NCBI RefSeq assembly: GCF_003577475.1 | Contig: NZ_QPEP01000014.1 | Location: 1 to 64,000 of the forward strand | DNA: 64,000 nt | Source of the DNA: Salinibius halmophilus | Lineage (GTDB): Bacteria; Pseudomonadota; Gammaproteobacteria; Pseudomonadales; Natronospirillaceae | Reading direction: 5' to 3' | Shown: one piece after another, positions 56,538 to 63,572 of the stretch | How the letters are laid out: each line of letters begins with the position of its first letter | How positions within the stretch are numbered: position 1 is the stretch's first letter | Notes under the pieces: model-generated | Seen by the model: only the letters and a program-made list of their open reading frames with translations | Told to the model about the DNA's origin: nothing | Databases searched by the model: none | Made by a program: the position numbers and the translations under genes

Positions 56538-56626
56538 CCGGGCGCCGTTTCTTCCAGCAAGCTGGCTTAAATTTTATCGCACTACCCTGAGCCTGACAGT
56601 GTCACTGCTGCAGCGCCCCTCAAGGA
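56538..56626 (-). promoter_or_regulatory. SAH riboswitch upstream of ahcY-metF
   Basis: On the minus strand the RNA reads CCTTGAGGGGCGCTGCA, then GCAGTGACACTGT, CAGGCTCAGGG, and after a spacer hairpin (CCAGCTTGCTGG) AAACGGCGCCCGG. This is the SAH aptamer layout: P1 (CTTGAG with CTCAGG), the GCGCTGC core, CAGGCTC and a 3' strand that pairs with the core. The pseudoknot GGGCGC/GCGCCC carries compensatory changes from the usual GAGCGC/GCGCTC. SAH binding normally switches ahcY on. Confidence 0.9.
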
Positions 56627-56651
56627 GTTCGTCATTCGTTGAGTAACTAAT

Positions 56652-56730
56652 CGTAGGTGGCAAAGCCGATTTTTTGGCTGGGCAACATGTTTAAATTTGT
56701 TTCCCGAAGCTGCGCTTCGTAAAACCTACG
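56652..56730. repeat. GTAGGTT-type dispersed repeat, copy 3
   Basis: A 79-bp element with inverted ends CGTAGGT and AACCTACG. It keeps the GGCTGGGCAACATGT and GTTTCCCGAAGCTGCGCTTCGTAAAACCTAC parts, where the hairpin stem has changed in both arms relative to copies 1 and 2 (AAGCTGCGCTT against AAACCTGCGGTTT). It lies in the 358-bp gap between metK and ahcY. Confidence 0.8.
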
Positions 56731-56737
56731 ATGTACC

Positions 56738-56818
56738 GTCATTCCCGCACAGGCGGAAATCCAGTTACCAAGCGTAATTTTTTACCCGTCATTCCCGCGC
56801 AGGCGGGAATCCAGTTAC
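56738..56818. repeat. Two direct 31-bp GTCATTCCCGC repeats
   Basis: Units at 56738-56768 and 56788-56818 share GTCATTCCCGC, a CAGGC centre and ATCCAGTTAC, and each is internally palindromic (ATTCCCGC with GCGGGAAT). The first differs in two positions. They resemble the widespread ATTCCC-N-GGGAAT elements of proteobacteria, such as Neisseria dRS3. Confidence 0.8.
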
Positions 56819-56828
56819 AAAATCACCA

Positions 56829-56861
56829 TAGGTTGCACGGCCATTTTTTTGGCCGGGCAAC
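56829..56861. repeat. GTAGGTT-type repeat, truncated copy 4
   Basis: Only the left half is present: TAGGTTGCACGGCC, a T-run and GGCCGGGCAAC. It stops 11 bp before the metK stop codon. The GGCC-TTTTTTT-GGCC hairpin could act as a weak metK terminator on the minus strand. Confidence 0.65.
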
Positions 56862-56872
56862 GCAGCAAGCAA

Positions 56873-58036
56873 TTACAGGCCTGCCGCAGCGCGTAGTGCA
56901 GCTGCTTTGTCGGTTTTCTCCCACGAGAAGCCTTGGTCTTCACGACCAAAGTGACCGTACGCTGCTGTCGCGCGGTAGATTGGCTTGCGCAAATCTAGCA
57001 TTTCGATGATGCCACGCGGACGAAGATCGAAGTGCTCACGAACTAGCTCTGCGATCTTGTCTTCGTCGATTTTGTTGGTGCCAAAGGTATTGATCGCGAT
57101 CGACGTTGGCTCAGCAACACCAATAGCGTAAGACACTTGAATCTCACACTTATCAGCAAGGCCCGCCGCCACAACGTTCTTCGCTACATAGCGACCAGCA
57201 TAAGCAGCTGAGCGGTCTACTTTTGATGGGTCTTTACCAGAGAATGCACCACCACCGTGACGCGCAGCACCACCGTAGGTGTCTACAATAATCTTACGAC
57301 CGGTTAGACCACAGTCACCAACGGGACCACCGATTACGAAAATTCCGGTTGGGTTGATGTGGTATAGCGTGCCTTCATGCAACCACTCGGCTGGCAGTAC
57401 AGGCTTGATGATTTTTTCTAGTACCGCTTCACGTAATTCTTCAAGGCTGATCGAAGGGTCGTGCTGGGTAGATAGAACCACCGCCTCAACGGCTTCTGGT
57501 TTACCGTTGTCGTCGTAACGTAGCGTTACCTGGCTTTTTGCATCTGGGCGCAGCCAAGGTAGCTCGCCAGATTTGCGCAGTTCAGCTTGTTTCTCAACCA
57601 AACGGTGTGAGTAATAAAGTGCCGCAGGCATTAGGTTTGGTGTTTCGTTGGTAGCAAAACCAAACATTAGGCCTTGGTCACCGGCGCCTAAGTCTTTATC
57701 TTCTGCTTCGTCAACGCCCACCGCGATGTCGGCAGACTGCTTACCAATTGCATTGATGACGGCGCAGCTGTCAGCATCGAAACCTACGTCTGAGCTGGTG
57801 TAACCAATGTCACGCACAACATCACGCACCAGATCTTCTAAGTCAACGTAAGTGCTAGTGCGCACTTCACCGGCAACAATTACCATGCCGGTTTTCACCA
57901 TGGTTTCTACCGCTACACGTGCGTGTGGGTCATCTTTGATAATGGCATCAAGGATGGCATCCGAAATCTGGTCTGCCATTTTGTCTGGATGGCCTTCTGA
58001 TACAGATTCCGATGTAAAAATTTTATATTCGCTCAC
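56873..58036 (-). CDS. metK: S-adenosylmethionine synthetase MetK
   Basis: MetK makes SAM from methionine and ATP. The 387 residues start [20 protein letters not shown] and contain the P-loop-like [19 protein letters not shown] and [10 protein letters not shown]. It is 73 bp downstream of the ArsR-methyltransferase gene, probably in one transcript. The leader between them has a hairpin GCGGT..ACCGC (58064-58087) of unknown role. Confidence 0.97.
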   Translation of the reverse strand: MSEYKIFTSESVSEGHPDKMADQISDAILDAIIKDDPHARVAVETMVKTGMVIVAGEVRTSTYVDLEDLVRDVVRDIGYTSSDVGFDADSCAVINAIGKQSADIAVGVDEAEDKDLGAGDQGLMFGFATNETPNLMPAALYYSHRLVEKQAELRKSGELPWLRPDAKSQVTLRYDDNGKPEAVEAVVLSTQHDPSISLEELREAVLEKIIKPVLPAEWLHEGTLYHINPTGIFVIGGPVGDCGLTGRKIIVDTYGGAARHGGGAFSGKDPSKVDRSAAYAGRYVAKNVVAAGLADKCEIQVSYAIGVAEPTSIAINTFGTNKIDEDKIAELVREHFDLRPRGIIEMLDLRKPIYRATAAYGHFGREDQGFSWEKTDKAAALRAAAGL

Positions 58037-58109
58037 TAGATTTACCCTCTAAATAGCAAATTGGCGGTGCCACCCCGGCCCTACCGCTTAAGTTTATCGT
58101 TTCGTTTTT

Positions 58110-59054
58110 TCAAACGTTCTTTTCAAATAGTAAGCACTGCACCTGAAAACCGTTGCGCAATGCCATAAAACTTGATTGGTGCAACGCAAGCCCCGCCTGA
58201 GCTGCCCAGTCGACTAGCTGCTGCTGATCGAACCCGAGCCACATATCACCACAGGCTTCACGCGCCCAAGCTTGATCGTGCTCACAGAGATCGGTAACCA
58301 ATAGCACTCCGCCATTGCTCAGCATATGCCCGCTATGGCGAAACACATCAGCTGGGGCTGGCATATGATGCAGCACCATGTTGGCGACAATGGCATCAAC
58401 TGTTTGATCTGCCAAATCACCAAGCTCCCCATGCACATAGCTAACGTTCTTTAATGCCAATGCTTGGTTGCGCTTTTTTGCTTGCGCGAGCATTTGCTCG
58501 GAAATATCAACCGCACATACATGCTGATAACGCTGCGCTAACGTGGCGATAAACTGGCCTGTACCTGGACCCAGTTCAATCACTTTTTTCTGCTGCCCTG
58601 TAGCCAGTGCTAGCATGCTTTCGGCGAGGTCAGCATACTGCTCAAAGTCAGAGATCAGCTCTTGCTGGACCTCAAACCGTTCAGCATTTTTGGCGAAAAA
58701 CGCCTGCGCTTGCTGTAGTCTCTCCGCCCGAATTTTTTCAACGCCACGTGCTACTTCTTCATCGAGTGGCGCCACATCTAGCTCTTGCAAAATCGCTTGT
58801 ATCACAGAGTCTTGCGCGACTACGCAGCGCCGATAAAACACCGACGTACCTTCTCTGCGAGTTGTAACCAACCCGGCATTGGCCAGCGTTTTTAAATGAT
58901 GGCTCATACCACTCTGACGCATGGAAAAAATCTCGCTTAGCTCTAGCACCCCAAAGCTGTCGTCACGCAAAGCGCGCAGTACCCGCAAGCGTAGTTCATC
59001 TCCTAGTGCTTTGTAGCGTTTTGCTAGCATCAAAATGTTAGGCTCATTATTCAT
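58110..59054 (-). CDS. ArsR-type regulator fused to a SAM-dependent methyltransferase domain
   Basis: The protein has an N-terminal ArsR winged helix (about residues 5-90, with LGDELRLRVLRALRD and MRQSGMSHHLKTLANAGLV) and a C-terminal class I methyltransferase fold (VIELGPGTGQFIATLAQRY, then ADQTVDAIVANMVLHHMPAP). ArsR-family SAH sensors (SahR type) control SAM-cycle genes in proteobacteria; the place next to metK supports this. It could be a methyltransferase, an SAH sensor or both. ATG 59054 chosen; TTG 59072 is possible. Confidence 0.85.
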   Translation of the reverse strand: MNNEPNILMLAKRYKALGDELRLRVLRALRDDSFGVLELSEIFSMRQSGMSHHLKTLANAGLVTTRREGTSVFYRRCVVAQDSVIQAILQELDVAPLDEEVARGVEKIRAERLQQAQAFFAKNAERFEVQQELISDFEQYADLAESMLALATGQQKKVIELGPGTGQFIATLAQRYQHVCAVDISEQMLAQAKKRNQALALKNVSYVHGELGDLADQTVDAIVANMVLHHMPAPADVFRHSGHMLSNGGVLLVTDLCEHDQAWAREACGDMWLGFDQQQLVDWAAQAGLALHQSSFMALRNGFQVQCLLFEKNV

Positions 59055-59094
59055 TGCGGCGAAGGTTATCAATGCATACGGTGACTCTCAAGAA

Positions 59095-59118
59095 ATATAT
59101 CAAAATTTTTTGATATAT
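59095..59118. promoter_or_regulatory. Perfect palindrome, probable operator of the ArsR-type regulator
   Basis: ATATATCAAAA-TT-TTTTGATATAT has 11-bp perfect arms. It lies 41 bp upstream of the regulator start codon and in the shared region with the HDOD gene. Position and symmetry suit autoregulation and control of metK. Which protein binds is inferred. Confidence 0.65.
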
Positions 59119-59270
59119 CCATAAAGCGCAACGATTATGTCTGTCAATAACGGCAAACATCTAAACTCTTGCTCGCTAAATCAAACTTCGCATGCAAGGT
59201 TAGCTATGCTGAAAGAACTGCACGCAAATGTGATGCACGTTTTGATTATTAGTGGAGCGTCTTTTCGGCA

Positions 59271-60098
59271 ATGAATAACTACCAACATTACTTGTCTAAG
59301 ATTGGTGGCCAGGTACTTGCAGGCAATGTACAACTGCCGTCACTGCCGAAGCAGGCAGCCATCATTCGTGATGTGGTGATGTCTGAACCACTAGATTTAC
59401 ATGAGTTAATTTATTCGGTTGAAAGCAATGTCGGCATTGCCACCGTGTTCATTGGGCAAGCTAATAGCGCCTTTTATCGAGGGGTCGAGCCGGTAAAGTC
59501 AGTACGTGAAGCGATTATTCGCGTAGGTGTAGATTATGCCCAGTCATTAGCTATGCGCGCAGCGTTAAGAACGCTCTATATTCCCAGAAGCCAAGCGGCT
59601 CGGGTTTGGTTCGATCAACATTGGCAAGAAAACTATTGGGTCATTGCAGCAGCGCGTTACTTGGCAACCTGGACGCGACACAATGTTGGCGAAGTCACCA
59701 TGTGCGCCATGCTACATAATATTGGCCGCTTACCTATTGTAATCGAAATTGATCAACAGAACCGAGCTGATGAGCTGTATCAAAACGGCTACCAGAGTGT
59801 TGCCGCCCTAGTACCAACTGCGCCCAGAATTAGTTATTTGATTGCCAAGCGCTGGGCAATGAGCGAAACCCATTGTCGCACGGCCCTAGTGGCCGGTGAG
59901 CTCAACAAGCGCTATAACGAATCAATTTTGAACGTTATTAATTTTGCCGTCGTAATGGGTCGCAGCTTATTCGTCGGTTTGCCGATCACCGAAGTGATTG
60001 ACACACCTGAAGCGAGCAATGTGATCGATATTTTAAATCTTGATCGTAAGCAGATCATCCGTGCTGCCAATCAAATGGCGGCAACACGGGATGATTAA
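59271..60098 (+). CDS. HDOD domain protein
   Basis: The 275 residues carry an HDOD domain (LPSLPKQAAIIRDVVMSEPLDLHELIYSVES onwards, shown in part) with AMLHNIGRLPIVIE in the centre. HDOD proteins are relatives of HD phosphohydrolases that usually lack full metal-binding residues and act as signalling scaffolds. It is divergent from the ArsR-methyltransferase gene and 5 bp from the opposing argC end. Confidence 0.85.
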   Translation: MNNYQHYLSKIGGQVLAGNVQLPSLPKQAAIIRDVVMSEPLDLHELIYSVESNVGIATVFIGQANSAFYRGVEPVKSVREAIIRVGVDYAQSLAMRAALRTLYIPRSQAARVWFDQHWQENYWVIAAARYLATWTRHNVGEVTMCAMLHNIGRLPIVIEIDQQNRADELYQNGYQSVAALVPTAPRISYLIAKRWAMSETHCRTALVAGELNKRYNESILNVINFAVVMGRSLFVGLPITEVIDTPEASNVIDILNLDRKQIIRAANQMAATRDD

Positions 60099-60103
60099 CG
60101 CGC

Positions 60104-61048
60104 TCAACCTAGCGTGACACACAAGTCTTCGGCAAGACCAAGCATGATATTTAGGTTTTGCACACAGGCGCCACTAGCACCCTTACCTAGGTTGTCCAAG
60201 CGAGCGATGAGCAGATGGCGATCCTGATCAGCATCGTGAATGGCTGTCACATCGCAGTAATTAGTACCCGCCACGCCTTCTACATGGAAAAAGTTATTGG
60301 CTAACACCTGCTCGGGTTTCAGCACACGGACAAACTTTTGACCGGCATAATAGTCTTCCAACACCTGCGCCAAGTTTGCTTGCTCATTGCTAAGGTCATC
60401 ACGATGCAAAGGTATTTGTATCACCATGCCTTGCGGTAGGTTCACCACACTTGGGAAAAAGTTTGGCTTGTGTGACAAAGCGCCCCACTGGCGGATTTCT
60501 TTGATATGTTTGTGCTCAAAGTTCATCCCGTATAGGGCGTAAGCCGAGGCAGGATTGGCCGCTTCATAGGTTTCGATTAATGCTTTACCACCACCGGTAT
60601 AACCAGAAACGGCATTTATTGAGATGCGGGCACTGTCTTTTAACACGCCCGCTTGTGTTAAAGGCTTCAACAACAGGGTTGCACCCGTGGCATAACAACC
60701 TGGGTTAGATACCCGCTGTGCGTTTGCAATGGCTTGCCGTTGGTCTGGGCTCAGTTCGGGCATGCCATATACCCAACCATCCTGTACGCGATGCGCCGAG
60801 CTTGCATCCAATACGCGACAGCCAGCCTCATCGGCCAAAGCAGCCGACGCCTTTGCAGCGTCATCGGGCAAACATAATACGGTTACATCCACAGAGGCCA
60901 TTAGCGCTCGCTTGGCATTGTCGTCTTTGCGCAAGTCTGGATCGATACTGACTAGCTCAATATGCGGGTGATGGGCGAGGCGGTCACGGATTTGCAGGCC
61001 AGTCGTGCCCGCTTCACCGTCGATAAATACTTTAAACTGCTTTGACAT
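60104..61048 (-). CDS. argC: N-acetyl-gamma-glutamyl-phosphate reductase ArgC (type 2)
   Basis: ArgC reduces N-acetylglutamyl phosphate in arginine synthesis. The 314 residues start [16 protein letters not shown] and have the catalytic Cys in [10 protein letters not shown], which suits the shorter type 2 branch of about 313 residues. No other arg gene is close. An SD-sequestering hairpin lies in its leader. Confidence 0.94.
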   Translation of the reverse strand: MSKQFKVFIDGEAGTTGLQIRDRLAHHPHIELVSIDPDLRKDDNAKRALMASVDVTVLCLPDDAAKASAALADEAGCRVLDASSAHRVQDGWVYGMPELSPDQRQAIANAQRVSNPGCYATGATLLLKPLTQAGVLKDSARISINAVSGYTGGGKALIETYEAANPASAYALYGMNFEHKHIKEIRQWGALSHKPNFFPSVVNLPQGMVIQIPLHRDDLSNEQANLAQVLEDYYAGQKFVRVLKPEQVLANNFFHVEGVAGTNYCDVTAIHDADQDRHLLIARLDNLGKGASGACVQNLNIMLGLAEDLCVTLG

Positions 61049-61053
61049 GTTGG

Positions 61054-61094
61054 ACTCCTACAGAAGTGCTTTTTATGCTCGCTATTGTAGGAGT
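61054..61094 (-). promoter_or_regulatory. Leader hairpin that can hide the argC ribosome site
   Basis: On the minus strand ACTCCTAC (61094-61087) is exactly complementary to GTAGGAGT (61061-61054), which contains the argC AGGAG site six bases before the ATG. If the leader is transcribed, the stem would block ribosome entry. The loop is 25 nt. Whether the promoter lies upstream of the first arm is unknown. Confidence 0.45.
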
Positions 61095-61171
61095 AAAGTG
61101 GCGCAGTACAATCATTTCATCACATTCGCTGTGCGTGCGCCCTTAAGAAAATAGTAAGTAGTTACCGAATT

Positions 61172-61300
61172 TTAGCGCTGGTCATCCCGGCGGCGCACTG
61201 GCACAGGTACTCGCTTAGGCTGCATGGCTTTTGCTTTTTTAGCTGCGCCAGCAGCAAGCAATGCGGTTACTGCAGTAATAATTACAATTGTCGTTGTCAT
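61172..61300 (-). CDS. 42-residue small membrane protein, hypothetical
   Basis: This short ORF begins MTTTIVIITAVTALLAAGAA, one predicted membrane helix, followed by a Lys/Arg-rich tail ending RRRDDQR. AGGAG lies seven bases before the ATG, and the hydrophobic helix then basic tail is typical of real small membrane proteins. No family is recognised. It is upstream of argC but 123 bp away. Confidence 0.6.
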   Translation of the reverse strand: MTTTIVIITAVTALLAAGAAKKAKAMQPKRVPVPVRRRDDQR

Positions 61301-61552
61301 ATCGCACTCCTCGGCTTCGCGGTTTCGACTGACTTCACTTATTAACGATAATTGGTCTCTATCAGTAGGACTAGTTACGATAAATAAATGTTACCTTGTT
61401 GGTAATTACGTCAAATTATCGATTTGGTTCTTAACAGCACGAGCCTAAAACCGTCAAGATTACTCACACTATTGATTGGGGTAGTTTGCTTTTTTTCAAC
61501 TTGAAAGGCCGTGCTGCAGACAAAGTACTGGCTAAGGCCATGCTTATTTATT

Positions 61553-61582
61553 TTGCAATTACGATGATTTTCTCGCTATGAT
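61553..61582 (+). promoter_or_regulatory. Candidate promoter of the second small RNA
   Basis: TTGCAA (61553-61558), 18 bp and TATGAT (61577-61582) form a fair sigma-70 promoter pointing towards the hairpin at 61646-61682. No regulator site was recognised. Confidence 0.45.
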
Positions 61583-61588
61583 TGAAGT

Positions 61589-61682
61589 GTCGGCATTCAT
61601 AATAATTATGATGTCGCACAGATCTCAAACCAATGAGAGAAGCGCGGCCGGTCAGTCTTAAGACTGATCGGCCATTTTTTTT
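61589..61682 (+). ncRNA. Candidate small RNA ending in a strong terminator inside yqgE
   Basis: The region runs from a predicted start near 61589 to the T-run at 61675-61682, about 94 nt. It has a CATAAT-ATTATG hairpin, a small CTC..GAG hairpin and a 12-bp terminator stem (GGCCGGTCAGTC with GACTGATCGGCC, one G-T pair) plus eight T on the plus strand only. The T-run faces away from yqgE, whose last codons it overlaps, so a plus-strand transcript is the simplest reading. The promoter is weak evidence. Confidence 0.5.
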
Positions 61683-62179
61683 GCCAGCGCATCCGCTACT
61701 TGCACACAGGTTTCATATAGCCGATCTTGGCCAATGCTAAATAAAATAGCATCGCTTGCTGGAATGATTTGCCAGTCTTTATTATCCGATACCGACGCTT
61801 CAAGCTCACCCGGCTGCCAGGTATACACACCAAAACCAATTCTAGCTAGCGCCCCAAAATCACCACTGGCAGCAACACTTAGCCCATCAAGCGATAAGGT
61901 TAACTGCGCAGCACCTAATTCGAGTGAATTTTCAAAGGCTATGTCTGGCACGACCGGGTGTAATACCCAGGGTTTGTCTTCTTTATCTGGCCCACCAATA
62001 AAGATAGGGTTCTGCTTCACCGCCGCGGCGATGTCGTCGCCAAACACTTGCTCCCAGCTAGTGTCGCTAGCATCGTTTAAACAAATGCCAAAGGCGCCGG
62101 TTTCATTATGATGCGCAATCAACACAATGCGCTGCTCGCTGCCTCGACCTACTAACAACCAACCTGACAAAGATGTCAT
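61658..62179 (-). CDS. YqgE/AlgH family protein (UPF0301)
   Basis: The 173 residues follow the AlgH pattern: SGWLLVG at the start, ETGAFGICLND, IFIGGP, WVLHP and GVYTWQPGELEAS with a Trp region near the end. The family has no agreed function; AlgH was named from alginate control in Pseudomonas. This member is diverged. The gene end overlaps the plus-strand terminator at 61646-61682. Confidence 0.85.
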   Translation of the reverse strand: MTSLSGWLLVGRGSEQRIVLIAHHNETGAFGICLNDASDTSWEQVFGDDIAAAVKQNPIFIGGPDKEDKPWVLHPVVPDIAFENSLELGAAQLTLSLDGLSVAASGDFGALARIGFGVYTWQPGELEASVSDNKDWQIIPASDAILFSIGQDRLYETCVQVADALAKKMADQS

Positions 62180-62265
62180 AAATTATTTTCCGTTTTCTTT
62201 TTGATGTTTACCACGTACCCATTCGGTGAATGCTAATCTTACAGTAGATTCGTTGGGTGCAGTCT

Positions 62266-62730
62266 ATGAATGTTGAATTTATTAACCCTTTCTTAGCGTC
62301 GTTTATCGATGTTATGTCTACCATGGCAATGGTACCTGTGCAGCCAGATAAGCCAAAGCTTAAGGCGGATGCGCGAGCGGCTGGCGTACTCACCGGCTTT
62401 ATCGAAATGAAGGGCCCACAAGTGCAAGGGTCGTTGGCAATTAGCTTTGACCGACCATTAATTGAAGCCGTTTTTACCAACATGCTGGGTGAGCCAGAAG
62501 CAGATCTAGACAAAGAGCTTCGCGACTTAGTCGGCGAAATCACCAATATGCTAACAGGCGGCGCCAAGATGCGTTTAGCTGAAAAGGGTTATGATTTTGA
62601 GTTGGCACAGCCGAAGATCATCGACGGGGAAGAACACTATATTATGCACTTCTCGCCGCAACGGGTCATTTGCATCCCTATTGCGGGCGAGGCCGGCAAG
62701 GCGATGTTGGAAATCAGTTTTAACAAGTAG
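62266..62730 (+). CDS. CheX-like chemotaxis phosphatase
   Basis: From ATG 62266 the 154 residues resemble CheX/CheC-type CheY-P phosphatases. The catalytic ExxN pattern is visible in GEITNMLTGGAK (about residues 87-98), preceded by the SLAISFDRPLIEAVFTNMLG unit. The gene is alone, away from a chemotaxis operon. GTG 62257 is an alternative start. Confidence 0.88.
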   Translation: MNVEFINPFLASFIDVMSTMAMVPVQPDKPKLKADARAAGVLTGFIEMKGPQVQGSLAISFDRPLIEAVFTNMLGEPEADLDKELRDLVGEITNMLTGGAKMRLAEKGYDFELAQPKIIDGEEHYIMHFSPQRVICIPIAGEAGKAMLEISFNK

Positions 62731-62768
62731 CATGGCCGAAAACAGAAGCCGATAAACCCATGGTTTAA

Positions 62769-63236
62769 TTAGTGCCAATTTAGCCAATGCTGGGCAACCA
62801 ACTGAGCAACCGCCTCCACTTGTTCAGCATGTTCATTGGTAAAATGCCCTGTATGTGGCGAGTCTAAATCGATTACAGCAACAGTGCTGCCTGCCACGAC
62901 AATCGGCACAACAAGCTCACTTCTGGTATTCACATCACAAGCAATATGCCCTTCGAATCGCAGCACGTCGCCGACAAGCTGGGTTTGCTGAAGCCTAGCG
63001 GCGGCACCACACACGCCCTTAGCGAAAGGGATTCGTATACAAGCTGGCAGCCCTTGAAAAGGCCCTAAAACTAGCTCCTCAGGCGCATCAACTAGATAAA
63101 AACCAGCCCAGTTTAACCCCTTGATACTATGCATTAGCAACGCGGCAAGGTTCGACAAGTTGGCGATTTTATTGGTTTCTCCTGCAACTAGGTGGGAGGC
63201 CTGCTCGCCTAGGTGAGAATCAGTAATACTGAACAA
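62769..63236 (-). CDS. Free methionine-(R)-sulfoxide reductase (fRMsr, GAF domain)
   Basis: The 155-residue GAF-fold enzyme reduces free methionine-R-sulfoxide. The three conserved Cys occur in PACIRIPFAKGVCGAAA and HIACDVNTRSELVVPI, and the start LNWAGFYLVD is typical. It begins with TTG, supported by AGAGG seven bases upstream inside the preceding gene, so the two genes are coupled. Confidence 0.93.
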   Translation of the reverse strand: MFSITDSHLGEQASHLVAGETNKIANLSNLAALLMHSIKGLNWAGFYLVDAPEELVLGPFQGLPACIRIPFAKGVCGAAARLQQTQLVGDVLRFEGHIACDVNTRSELVVPIVVAGSTVAVIDLDSPHTGHFTNEHAEQVEAVAQLVAQHWLNWH

Positions 63237-63237
63237 A

Positions 63238-63516
63238 TTATTGCCTCTTAATACGTTGAATAAACTGTCGCCAGCGTGATGGTTTTGCCGGTTTAATTAA
63301 GGCGGCATAGAATGCTTTCTGCAAGGTAACTGGCGATGGGCTAAACCCGTACTTAAGGCGCCAGTGGCGTTCGGCTTGCTGAATGAGAGCATTAGCTTGA
63401 TAGTCAAAATTGCTCACCCCGTCGATCGACATGGGTTCGCGTTGCCAATCAATATTTTGCGCTGCAATTTCTTGCGCAAACCACTGCTGCAATGTCGCGA
63501 AGTCATCTCCAGCCAA
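63238..63516 (-). CDS. Small hypothetical protein upstream of fRMsr
   Basis: The 92 residues are mostly helical with many Gln and aromatic residues and a basic end (RWRQFIQRIKRQ). I do not recognise a family. The TTG start has GGGAG seven bases upstream and no other in-frame start is available before a stop codon. It ends one base before fRMsr. Confidence 0.6.
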   Translation of the reverse strand: MAGDDFATLQQWFAQEIAAQNIDWQREPMSIDGVSNFDYQANALIQQAERHWRLKYGFSPSPVTLQKAFYAALIKPAKPSRWRQFIQRIKRQ

Positions 63517-63572
63517 AGCAATGCTCCCAATTAACGGCCCGCTGAATCAATACGTGCTGAGCAGGCCTTGGA

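Noticed and set aside
56731-57009. 92-codon plus-strand ORF between metK and ahcY
   Set aside because: It is built from the GTCATTCCCGC repeats and then runs antisense through metK.
58064-58087. metK leader hairpin as a SAM riboswitch
   Set aside because: The GCGGT..ACCGC stem lacks the conserved cores of the SAM riboswitch classes that I know.
61540-61581. 13-codon hydrophobic plus-strand ORF (MLIYFAITMIFSL)
   Set aside because: The spacing to the AAGG upstream is too short and there is no further support; it overlaps the predicted small-RNA promoter.
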